This document shows, piece by piece, positions 8,274 through 15,196 of a stretch of 64,000 nt of DNA. Within the stretch, counting starts at the first letter, position 1. Every line of letters starts with the position of its first letter. A model generated the notes under the pieces. That model ran no database searches. It was not told the origin of the DNA and worked only from the letters and a program-made list of their open reading frames with translations. The position numbers were made by a program, and so were the translations under genes. Source of the DNA: Rhodoferax sp. PAMC 29310 (GTDB lineage: Bacteria; Pseudomonadota; Gammaproteobacteria; Burkholderiales; Burkholderiaceae_C); NCBI RefSeq assembly GCF_017948265.1, contig NZ_CP072852.1:3348001-3412000 (forward strand), in the 5' to 3' direction.

Positions 8274-9170
8274 TCATGAGTTGGCTTGCTTGGGCTGATT
8301 AGCAAGCCAGTTTTGCTCGAACCGCACCGGGCTGACGTAGGCCAGTGTCGAATGCAGTCGAGTCCGGTTATACCAAAGCATCCAAGCAATCGTTTCATCC
8401 TTTGCCTCCCGCTGAGTCTTGAACTTCTGTCCGTATAACCGTTCCACCTTCAATGATCCAAACAGCGTCTCGCTGCAGGCGTTGTCCCAACAGTTGCCGC
8501 GCCGGCTCATTGAACTGGTGATGTCGTACTCCTTGAGCACTTCCCGGAAGTCCTTGCTGGCGTACTGACTGCCGCGGTCGCTATGGAACATCAGGCCAGC
8601 CTGCTTGCCCGGATGCCGCTTGAACCATGCCATGCGCAGCGCATCAATGACGATGTCCCGCGTCATTTCCTCTCGTAACGACCAGCCCACTACTTGGCGG
8701 CTGAACAGGTCAATCACCACGGCCAGAAACAACCAGCCTTCGTCCGTGGCGATGTACGTGATGTCACCCACCCAGACCTTGTCGGGTGCTGCCACATCGA
8801 ACTCCCGGTTGAGCAGGTTGGGTGAGATCGCTAGATCGTGATTGCTATCGGTGGTGACCTTGAAGCGCCGCTTTCCCTTGGCACGGATGCCGTGCAACTG
8901 CATGAGCTTTTGCACGCGCTCTTTGCCCACACGGATGCCACGGGCAAGCAGCTCCTTCCAGGTGCGTGGCCAGCCGTAGCCGCCTCGCGTCTCGGCATGG
9001 ATGGCCTTGATGTGCACCAGCAAGGCGTCATCGCTCAGGTGGCGGAGCTGGGCCGGACTGGCCAGTCGCACAAAGTGTTCGTGGTACCCGGCGATGCTCA
9101 CCCCCAGTACGCGGCACTGTACCGAGATCGGCCATGTGCTGCGGTGGCGCTGGATGAAGGCGTACTTCAA
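8274..9170 (-). CDS. IS-A transposase OrfB, DDE integrase domain (copy 1)
   Basis: A 298-residue IS3-type OrfB: HTH_21-like N-terminus, then the DDE core with VGDITYIATDEGW (first Asp), FHSDRGSQYAS (second Asp) and CWDNACSETLFGS (Glu). Its TTG start overlaps the orfA stop (TTGA). A candidate slippery heptamer GGGAAAA (minus strand, 9206-9200) lies in the orfA frame about 30 bases before and would give an OrfAB fusion by a -1 shift. Identical in sequence to the protein at 31569. Confidence 0.95.
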   Translation of the reverse strand: MKYAFIQRHRSTWPISVQCRVLGVSIAGYHEHFVRLASPAQLRHLSDDALLVHIKAIHAETRGGYGWPRTWKELLARGIRVGKERVQKLMQLHGIRAKGKRRFKVTTDSNHDLAISPNLLNREFDVAAPDKVWVGDITYIATDEGWLFLAVVIDLFSRQVVGWSLREEMTRDIVIDALRMAWFKRHPGKQAGLMFHSDRGSQYASKDFREVLKEYDITSSMSRRGNCWDNACSETLFGSLKVERLYGQKFKTQREAKDETIAWMLWYNRTRLHSTLAYVSPVRFEQNWLANQPKQANS

Positions 9171-9463
9171 ATCGATCCCTTTGCGAAGTACGCCGTCGCT
9201 TTTCCCAGAATGTCACGCTCCATCTTCACACGCGCCAGCTCGGCCCGCAACCGGCTGATCTCCATCTGCTCGGCGCTGACCAATACCTTGCTGTCAGCTC
9301 CCTTGAGCTGGCCCTGGCGCTGCGCCTTGACCCAATTGAACAACGTCTGGTCGACCACTCCCAGCGTGCGTGCCGCGGCTGCAATGCTCTGGCCACCTTC
9401 GACCAGTCGAACTGCTTCTTGCTTGAATTCGAGCGTGTAGCGCGCTCTTGCTGTCTTCGTCAT
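9167..9463 (-). CDS. IS-A transposase OrfA, helix-turn-helix (copy 1)
   Basis: A 98-residue IS3-type OrfA with the N-terminal HTH (VRLVEGGQSIAAAARTLGV) and a C-terminal leucine zipper (ISRLRAELARVKMERDIL). The ribosome site AAGGAGA lies 8 bases before the ATG. It is intact, but the right inverted repeat that the transposase would need has been separated by IS-B, so this copy is probably immobile unless the ends act in trans or together with IS-B. Confidence 0.95.
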   Translation of the reverse strand: MTKTARARYTLEFKQEAVRLVEGGQSIAAAARTLGVVDQTLFNWVKAQRQGQLKGADSKVLVSAEQMEISRLRAELARVKMERDILGKATAYFAKGSI

Positions 9464-9565
9464 TTCCGTTCTCCTTGCGTGAATTTACACACTCAGCAAG
9501 GGATATGGACTGCACCCGCTTCAATAGACACCTGTTAAGGTCGAAATTGAACTGGAGAGTTAGTC

Positions 9566-9847
9566 ATGAAGAGAGTCAGATACCCAGCGGAATTCAAAGC
9601 TGAGGCAGTCAAGCAAGTGACCCAGCGCGGTCACGGGGTAGTGGATGTGGCCAAGCGCCTTGGCATGTCGGACAAAAGCCTCTACCTTTGGGTTCGCCTT
9701 GCTCAACAGCAGCAAGGCGTTGGTAGTGGTGAAAACGCTTCGCTCAAGGCAGAGGTGTCCCGCCTCAAGGCTGAACTCAAAAGGGCCAACGAGGAGCGTG
9801 ACATCCTAAAAAAGGCCGCAACGTACTTTGCCAAACTGTCCGGGTGA
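9566..9847 (+). CDS. IS-B transposase OrfA
   Basis: A 93-residue IS3-type OrfA with HTH (VTQRGHGVVDVAKRLGM) and a leucine-zipper tail (LKAEVSRLKAELKRANEE). Codons CTA AAA AAG near the end contain the canonical slippery heptamer A AAA AAG (9808-9814) in the correct frame. The -1 frame is open from there into orfB, so the active OrfAB fusion would arise by programmed frameshifting. GGAGAG precedes the ATG. Confidence 0.95.
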   Translation: MKRVRYPAEFKAEAVKQVTQRGHGVVDVAKRLGMSDKSLYLWVRLAQQQQGVGSGENASLKAEVSRLKAELKRANEERDILKKAATYFAKLSG

Positions 9848-10704
9848 AGTACGCATTCATGGCAGCGCATCAAAGCCAGTTTCGCGTGAGCAGCATGTGC
9901 CGGGTGCTTCGGATTCAGCGCAGCGGCTACTACGCCTGGAAGACTAGGCCAAAGTCATCGCGCAGCCTGGCCGATGAATCCCTATTGCTAAACATCAAAC
10001 AGTCCTTTGAGGACAGTCTGGGTATCTACGGCAGCCCACGCGTTCACTGTGACCTGCGTGAGGCCGGTATTGCATGTGGCGAGAAACGTGTGGCACGCCT
10101 GATGCGTCAAGCTCAACTGCGCTCTGTGCGTGGCTATAAGCGTCCACGCTACAGGATTGGGATGCCAGCCACCACCGCACCCAATCGGTTGCAACGGGAA
10201 TTCACAGTCGCCCAGGTCGACCAGGTTTGTGTCACTGACATCACTTATATACGCACCCACGAGGGCTGGCTGTATTTGACCGTTGTGATTGACCTGTACT
10301 CACGCTCCGTCGTGGGCTGGTCCATGAATTCCACCATGGCCACCGAGCTGGTGCTGGACGCGCTGATGATGGCCGTGTGGCGCAGGCGCCCGAAGACCCC
10401 GGTGATGATTCATTCGGACCAGGGCAGCCAGTTTGGTAGTGATGATTTCAACCGCTGGTGCAAAGACAACCAGTTGGTGCCCAGCATGAGTCGCCGGGGA
10501 AACTGTTGGGACAATGCAGTTGCAGAGTCCTTCTTCAGCAGCTTGAAGAAGGAACGAATCAAGCGGCGTATCTATGCTTCCCGACAGGAAGCCAAGTCCG
10601 ACGTGTTTGATTACATAGAGGGTTTTTACAATCGAGTCCGCAGGCACAGTCACCTAGACCAACTGAGCCCGCTGGCATTCGAGCAGCTTCGAACTGGAAG
10701 CTGA
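9844..10704 (+). CDS. IS-B transposase OrfB, DDE integrase domain
   Basis: A 286-residue OrfB with the IS3 DDE core: VTDITYIRTHEGW, IHSDQGSQFGS and NAVAESFFSSLKKE. The GTG start overlaps the orfA stop (GTGA). Both genes and both ends are intact, so IS-B looks competent for transposition. Confidence 0.95.
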   Translation: MKYAFMAAHQSQFRVSSMCRVLRIQRSGYYAWKTRPKSSRSLADESLLLNIKQSFEDSLGIYGSPRVHCDLREAGIACGEKRVARLMRQAQLRSVRGYKRPRYRIGMPATTAPNRLQREFTVAQVDQVCVTDITYIRTHEGWLYLTVVIDLYSRSVVGWSMNSTMATELVLDALMMAVWRRRPKTPVMIHSDQGSQFGSDDFNRWCKDNQLVPSMSRRGNCWDNAVAESFFSSLKKERIKRRIYASRQEAKSDVFDYIEGFYNRVRRHSHLDQLSPLAFEQLRTGS

Positions 10705-10757
10705 AATTTGTCTACGAAAGCGGGTGAAGTCCAATACGTTTTTCGAGGGCAAGGTCA

Positions 10758-11034
10758 CTTTGTTGGCGCCGCGGTTTTGCAATTGCTTGACTTGGGTGGC
10801 GCTGAAGTTGCGCAGGCCGGGGTCGGCGTCAATGTCCGGATTGCGGAAAGTGGCCGCCATTTTGGCCAGGTCAAGCTTGGCCGCTGAACCATAGTACGAG
10901 ACCCACGGCGCGGCGTTGGCAAAGCCACGGTTGGGGTTGACGGGGACGGTGGGCGTGGTGTCAGACCCACCGCCACAGGCACCCAATGCGCCTGCCACGG
11001 CGATGAGCAGCACGGTGTTGAACCAGCGGGCCAC
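10758..11034 (-). pseudogene. Truncated lipoprotein gene, possible GH114-like
   Basis: Only the first 92 codons remain, from a GTG at 11034. IS-A follows directly at 10757 and would add foreign codons. Residues 1-20 are a lipoprotein signal ending GALGACGGG (lipobox Cys20). The remaining part, APWVSYYGSAAKLDL and IDADPGLRNFSATQVKQL, resembles the start of secreted endo-alpha-1,4-polygalactosaminidase-like (GH114) proteins, from memory and unverified. The rest of the gene is not on the other side of IS-A in recognisable form. It lies 32 bases downstream of the nitroreductase gene on the same strand. Confidence 0.75.
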
Positions 11035-11066
11035 CCCGAGGTGGGAGTGGAGACGAGCGGGGGCGA

Positions 11067-11744
11067 TCAGACTTCGGTGATGAACTGCTCGCGGGGGCGG
11101 CGAATTTTGGTGAGGTTCACCAGCCAGTCTTTGTCAGCCTCGCGGTAGCCCAGGGGCAGAATGGCGACGCTGCGCAGGCCGCGTTCGCGCAGGTTCAAAA
11201 TCTCGTCCAGCGCTTTGGGGTCGAAGCCTTCCATGGGGGTGCAGTCGACTTCTTCAAAGGCGGCGGCCATCATGGCGGCGCTCAGGCCAATGTAGGCTTG
11301 GCGGGCGGCGTGTTCAAAATTCACCTCGGCAGCGCGCTGGGGGTACATTCCCAGCAGCATGTTGCGGTAGTTTTCCCAGCCTTCGTTTTTGGTGCCGCGC
11401 ACGGAGTTGGTCAGGTCAAACATCATGTTGATGCGTTCCACGGTGTAGTTGTCCCAGGCGGCAAACACCAGCAGGTGCGAGCCGTCGGTGATTTGGCCTT
11501 GGTTCCAGGCGATGGGTTTGATGCGCTCGCGTACTTCCTTGCTGGTCACCACAATGATTTCGTAGGGCTGCAAGCCGCTGGAGGTAGGCGCCAGGCGGGC
11601 GGCTTCCAGAATGCGTTCTACCTTGTTTTGCGGCACGGCTTTGGACGCGTCCAATTTTTTAGCGGCGTAGCGCCACTGCAGGCGCTCGATGAGCGCGTCT
11701 GATGCCATTTCTTGGTCGGCAGCGATGGGGGTGACTTGGGTCAT
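11067..11744 (-). CDS. NAD(P)H-dependent nitroreductase, NfsB-like
   Basis: A 225-residue FMN-dependent nitroreductase. Characteristic blocks are LQWRYAAKKLD near residue 20, RLAPTSSGLQPYEIIVV near 50-65 (FMN binding), LSAAMMAAAFEEVDCTPMEGF near 165-185, and the C-terminal LPLGYREAD. Such enzymes reduce nitroaromatics and quinones with two-electron steps. The ATG at 11744 matches the family start; longer in-frame openings run into the LysR gene and are not credible. The divergent LysR gene 165 bases away is its probable regulator. Confidence 0.88.
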   Translation of the reverse strand: MTQVTPIAADQEMASDALIERLQWRYAAKKLDASKAVPQNKVERILEAARLAPTSSGLQPYEIIVVTSKEVRERIKPIAWNQGQITDGSHLLVFAAWDNYTVERINMMFDLTNSVRGTKNEGWENYRNMLLGMYPQRAAEVNFEHAARQAYIGLSAAMMAAAFEEVDCTPMEGFDPKALDEILNLRERGLRSVAILPLGYREADKDWLVNLTKIRRPREQFITEV

Positions 11745-11909
11745 GAAACAGCTTTCTAAGGGTTGTGGAGGGCACGAGACGTCACAGCGGTGTGACACTT
11801 TTAATGCGATGCATGGAATGTAGGGGTCATGGCGTTGCTTGAGAAGGCCTAATAAAGCACAATTGAGTTGTATAAATAGCAACAATAAAACCTGCCAAGC
11901 CGCACCACC

Positions 11910-12809
11910 ATGCTGAATCCCCAACTGCTGACCACCTTTTCCGCCATCGTGAGCGCGGGCAGTATCAGCGCGGCAGCCACGCGCTTGGGCTGTGGCAAAT
12001 CCGTCATCTCCCGTCAACTGTCCCGCCTGGAGTCCGACTTGGGTGCGCGGCTGATTCAGCGCACCACGCGCAAGCTGACGCTGACCGAGGTGGGCAAAGT
12101 GGTGTTGCTGGAGGCGCAGCAGATTGACCGGGCGTTGAACAACGTCGCGCAAATCTCAGGCCAGTTTCAGCAAGAGGTGCGCGGGCCGCTGCGGGTGGCC
12201 TGCCCGCGCCCACTGGGACAGCGCCATTTGGTGCCCTTAATTACCGAGTTCACCCGCCTGCACCCTTTGGTGGAGGTGACCCTGCTGGTGGAAGACCGCA
12301 TGACCGACTTGGTGGCCGAGCAGATTGATGTGGCCCTTCGCGCCGCCAATCTGGAAGACTCCACGTTGGTGGCCCGCAAGCTGGCCGACAACCCCCGCAC
12401 TTTGGTGGCGTCTCCGTCCTATCTGGCGCGGGCGGGTGTGCCCAAGACGCCGAGCGACTTGACCCAGCACGAATGCCTGCTGTGGACGCGCGACAACCGG
12501 GTTTACGACGAATGGCCGTTCACCCTGGACGGGGTGACCGAGCGGGTGCGCGTGCAGGGTCGCATTCATGTGAACGACGGCATGGCGCTGGCCGCCACCG
12601 CTTGCGCCGGGGCTGGTATCACCCTGATGGATCGCTTGCTGGTGGAGCAAGAGTTGAGCAGCGGCGAACTGGTCGAACTGCTGCCCCAATACAGTCTGGC
12701 GCCCGGTCCGTCTATTTATGCCGTGTACCCGGCGCGCCAATGGTTGGCGCTGAATACCTCTACTTTCGTGGAGTTTTTGCTGAACCAGCGTTTTGCGCAG
12801 CGGGTGTGA
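11910..12809 (+). CDS. LysR-family transcriptional regulator
   Basis: A 299-residue LysR regulator: N-terminal winged HTH (residues about 5-62, with AAATRLGCGKSVISRQLSRLE as recognition region) and an effector-binding domain with RVACPRPLGQRHLVPLI near residue 95. It is closest in look to the DsdC/CrgA-type group that regulates an adjacent oxidoreductase. It is transcribed away from the nitroreductase gene, with the shared AT-rich region 11745-11909 between them (including TTGAGTTGTATAAATAGC), so it probably controls that gene and itself. Confidence 0.9.
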   Translation: MLNPQLLTTFSAIVSAGSISAAATRLGCGKSVISRQLSRLESDLGARLIQRTTRKLTLTEVGKVVLLEAQQIDRALNNVAQISGQFQQEVRGPLRVACPRPLGQRHLVPLITEFTRLHPLVEVTLLVEDRMTDLVAEQIDVALRAANLEDSTLVARKLADNPRTLVASPSYLARAGVPKTPSDLTQHECLLWTRDNRVYDEWPFTLDGVTERVRVQGRIHVNDGMALAATACAGAGITLMDRLLVEQELSSGELVELLPQYSLAPGPSIYAVYPARQWLALNTSTFVEFLLNQRFAQRV

Positions 12810-12838
12810 CGGGGCCGTGGTGTCCGCCAGTCGCTGCC

Positions 12839-13438
12839 TTATTGCTGGCCCAGTGGTTTGGGCACAAAACCAATCACCAAGCCCGCGTCTGTCACGGTAA
12901 TAGTGCCGGGGCGCATGCCCAGGCCATTGGGCAGGGCCAGGTCTTGGGGTTGAAGTTGGTGCACCACCACCTCCAGCAAGGCGCGCTCGGTGAGCGCCGG
13001 GCCGTAGCCATTCAGCAGCGCCACCACACCGGGCTGCAGGCTGGGCATGGTGAGGCGTTTGAAGCGCAACTGGTGGGCGCGCACGGTGAGGTCGCTGGCC
13101 TCATAACGCAGGGCAAACTCCACCGCCAGTGTGCCTTGGTGGCTGGTGCGCAGCGCCGGGCCGGCCACGTCCACCAGCATCTCGGCACCCAAGCTGTTTT
13201 GCGCCGGCAGCATGCGCAAGTGGGGCGCCTGCAGGTCCATATTCAACACCCCCGGTACCGGGTAGCGCAGCGGAAAACGCTCTGCTACCGCCCGCTGCAG
13301 TTGGGCCGCAGAGATTTTGTAGCGGGGCAGCGCTGGCGCGTCCTCCTCCGGTTCGGTCGGTGCATCGCCGGACGCAGCCCCCGTCAGTTGGCTCAAGGGC
13401 AGGTACAAGGCAAGGGGAAGGAGAGTTCGACGGCGCAT
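12839..13438 (-). CDS. DUF1439 (YceB-like) exported protein
   Basis: A 199-residue protein from the ATG at 13438. The first 25 residues (MRRRTLLPLALYLPLSQL) form a signal peptide. The mature part carries YKISAAQLQRAVAERFPLR and later RFKRLTMPSLQPGVV, the pattern of DUF1439/YceB proteins, which are periplasmic or lipid-anchored with a lipid-binding-like fold. An in-frame ATG at 13477 is possible but would put 13 polar residues before the signal. Function is unknown. It ends 29 bases from the convergent LysR gene. Confidence 0.75.
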   Translation of the reverse strand: MRRRTLLPLALYLPLSQLTGAASGDAPTEPEEDAPALPRYKISAAQLQRAVAERFPLRYPVPGVLNMDLQAPHLRMLPAQNSLGAEMLVDVAGPALRTSHQGTLAVEFALRYEASDLTVRAHQLRFKRLTMPSLQPGVVALLNGYGPALTERALLEVVVHQLQPQDLALPNGLGMRPGTITVTDAGLVIGFVPKPLGQQ

Positions 13439-13492
13439 GGTGAGAGCTGGGGGAAGGCGTCCACGGCGCTGGGCCATGGACGGCCAAAAGTC

Positions 13493-13873
13493 TTAAGCGG
13501 CTGGGCGGTGCAGCACGCAGATTTTGTTGTTGTCCGGGTCCCGCAGGTAAGCCAGGTACAGCGCCATGCCGCCACCGTCGCGCAGGCCCGGTGGCGCCTC
13601 ACAGGCCGTGCCGCCGTTGGCCAAGCCCGCCGCATGGAAGGCGTCGGCCTGCTCCGCAGTCTTGGCGTGAAAGCCCAGTGTGCTGCCATTGCCATGGGTG
13701 GCGGGTTCGCCGTTGATGGGCGTGGTGATGCCAAAGGTGCCGGTGGGGCTGCGGTAGAAATAGCGATTCTTGTTGGCCACACCTGGGGCAATGCCGAGCG
13801 AGCCCAGCGCGGCGTCATAAAACTTTCTGGACACTTCCAGGTCACTCACACCGAACATCACATGACTGAACAT
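13493..13873 (-). CDS. VOC (glyoxalase/bleomycin resistance) family protein
   Basis: A 126-residue single vicinal-oxygen-chelate protein. It starts MFSHVMFGVSDLEVSRKFYDAALG, the usual first beta-alpha-beta unit, and ends YLRDPDNNKICVLHRP. The metal ligands of true glyoxalases would be His4 and a glutamate near the end; here the last position reads KICVLH, without Glu, so glyoxalase I activity is doubtful. It lies directly upstream of the DUF1439 gene on the same strand. Confidence 0.85.
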   Translation of the reverse strand: MFSHVMFGVSDLEVSRKFYDAALGSLGIAPGVANKNRYFYRSPTGTFGITTPINGEPATHGNGSTLGFHAKTAEQADAFHAAGLANGGTACEAPPGLRDGGGMALYLAYLRDPDNNKICVLHRPAA

Positions 13874-14222
13874 AACTTTCTCCGTTGAGGCCCGGGTCTG
13901 GGCGGTTTTGATTCGGGGGCATGTTACTTGATAGGCGTCAATGGCGTACGACGCCCGGTTATTTCTATAAATTTAATGCCCCTGGCGTAGGCACACCAAG
14001 CGCAAGTTGCTATCAATTGTGTAGTTATTTTGACGCCATTAAGGCGTGGTTAGGGTGTGGTTCAGCGGCTGGAGCTGAGGCCGTTTCGTCGCATCCGTGC
14101 TCGATTCGCCGGGGGTTGTCCACGAATCGTTGATCCGGAAATTAAAATCCCACAAAGTCACGCACGCCGCGCCACCGGGCCGGTCCAGCGAATCGCCCCC
14201 TTCACACCTTCTGCCCCTCCTG
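13874..14222. other. Intergenic region with a dispersed repeat copy
   Basis: No convincing coding sequence. It holds the promoters of the leftward VOC gene and the rightward phosphoesterase gene and, at about 13979-14029, a diverged copy of the dispersed repeat. Confidence 0.55.
13979..14029 (+). repeat. Dispersed palindromic repeat, copy 3 (diverged)
   Basis: GCGTAGGCACACC followed by GCGCAAGTTGCTATCAATTG matches the GCGCAA..GCTATCAA part of the other copies; the right arm of the hairpin is degraded. Confidence 0.45.
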
Positions 14223-15182
14223 ATGAAAAAGATTTCACGATTGCTATTGATCGCGCTGACTTGGTGCGCCGCCGCGGCGGGCGCCCAGCCGCTGTCCTTC
14301 GGCTTGATTGGCGACATGCCTTACAGCGATTGGGAGCGCAAAAACCTGCCCTTGTTGATTGATGAGATGGACGGCGAAAATCTGGCGTTTGTGACGCACA
14401 ACGGTGACATCAAGAGTGGTAGCTCCGTCTGCAGCGACGCCGTGTTCGAGGACGTTCTGAGCGTGTTTCAGGCCTCGAAGACGTCTTTGGTCTATGTGCC
14501 GGGCGACAACGAATGGACGGATTGCCACCGCAGAAGCAATGGCCGTTACGACCCCGAAGAACGGCTGGACAAGTTACGCACGCTCTTTTTTCAAGGCGAG
14601 CACGCCTTGGGTCAGCGACCGCTGCGCCTCACTCGCCAGAGTAAGGACCCGGCGTTTGCGCGCTACCGGGAAAACGTACGCTGGGAAGCCGGCGGCGCCT
14701 TGTTTGTGGGCTTGAACCTGCCCGGCAGCGACAACAACTACGCCGGCGCCACCCCGCACCGTGGGCCAGTGCCCGAATTTTTGCAGCGCAGTGCCGCCAA
14801 TCGGGCTTGGCTGGCACAGGCCTTTAGCGAGGCGCGTGAGAAGAAGTTGGCGGGTCTGATGGTGGTCATGCAGGCCGACCCCCAATTTGACGAAGCCAAT
14901 GCGGGACGCCCAACGCCGGGTTACCGGGACTTTCTGACCCAGCTGCGCCAGGAAACCCAGGCCTTCGAGGGGCAGGTCGTGTTGGTGCACGGTGACACCC
15001 ATTGGCACCAGATCAACCAGCCCATGCTGGACCCGGCCACGCGGCAAGCGGTGAAAAACTTCACGCGCGTGGAGACCTTTGGCTACCCATTTTTTGGCTG
15101 GATCAAGGGCACCGTGGATGTGGCCGACCCGCGCGTCTTCCGGTTTGAAGCCCGGCCCTGGCGGGCGAACAAGCCCCCTTAA
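14223..15182 (+). CDS. Secreted calcineurin-like metallophosphoesterase
   Basis: A 319-residue protein with signal peptide MKKISRLLLIALTWCAAAAGA. The metallophosphoesterase motifs appear in order: FGLIGDMPY (Asp), THNGDIKSG (GDxxxxG-type), VPGDNEW (GDNE, standing in for GNHD), and VLVHGDTHWHQI (GHxH-like). The enzyme is therefore probably a periplasmic di-metal phosphatase of the type fused or linked to exopolyphosphate or nucleotide metabolism; the substrate is unknown. The ATG at 14223 is chosen because the signal starts there. Confidence 0.82.
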   Translation: MKKISRLLLIALTWCAAAAGAQPLSFGLIGDMPYSDWERKNLPLLIDEMDGENLAFVTHNGDIKSGSSVCSDAVFEDVLSVFQASKTSLVYVPGDNEWTDCHRRSNGRYDPEERLDKLRTLFFQGEHALGQRPLRLTRQSKDPAFARYRENVRWEAGGALFVGLNLPGSDNNYAGATPHRGPVPEFLQRSAANRAWLAQAFSEAREKKLAGLMVVMQADPQFDEANAGRPTPGYRDFLTQLRQETQAFEGQVVLVHGDTHWHQINQPMLDPATRQAVKNFTRVETFGYPFFGWIKGTVDVADPRVFRFEARPWRANKPP

Positions 15183-15196
15183 GACCGGAAATCGAC

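Larger units (their letters stand above)
9506..10733 (+). mobile_element. IS3-family element (IS-B) inserted in IS-A
   Basis: 1228 bases with inverted ends TGGACTGCACCCGCTT and TGGACTTCACCCGCTT, about 21 of 25 positions matching, and TG..CA termini. It is flanked by a 3-base direct repeat ATA (9503-9505 and 10734-10736). Joining the flanks and keeping one ATA restores the uninterrupted IS-A end seen in copy 2, which proves the nested insertion. Confidence 0.95.
8237..10757 (-). mobile_element. IS3-family element (IS-A, copy 1), interrupted by IS-B
   Basis: The same element as 31532-32821. Its left end TGACCTTGCCC starts at 8237 and its right end GGGCAAGGTCA stops at 10757, but the last 21 bases are separated from the rest by the 1228-base IS-B. 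The three bases before (AAT) and after (CTT) do not match, so there is no target duplication. Two base differences from copy 2 are visible near the right end (9488 region and 9501 region); both predicted proteins are identical to those of copy 2. Confidence 0.93.

Noticed and set aside
8838..9440. A 200-codon plus-strand frame inside IS-A, repeated in copy 2
   Set aside because: It is antisense to the transposase genes and is duplicated only because the IS is.
12473..13888. A 471-codon plus-strand frame across the LysR end, DUF1439 and VOC genes
   Set aside because: It crosses three supported genes and has the composition of a shadow.
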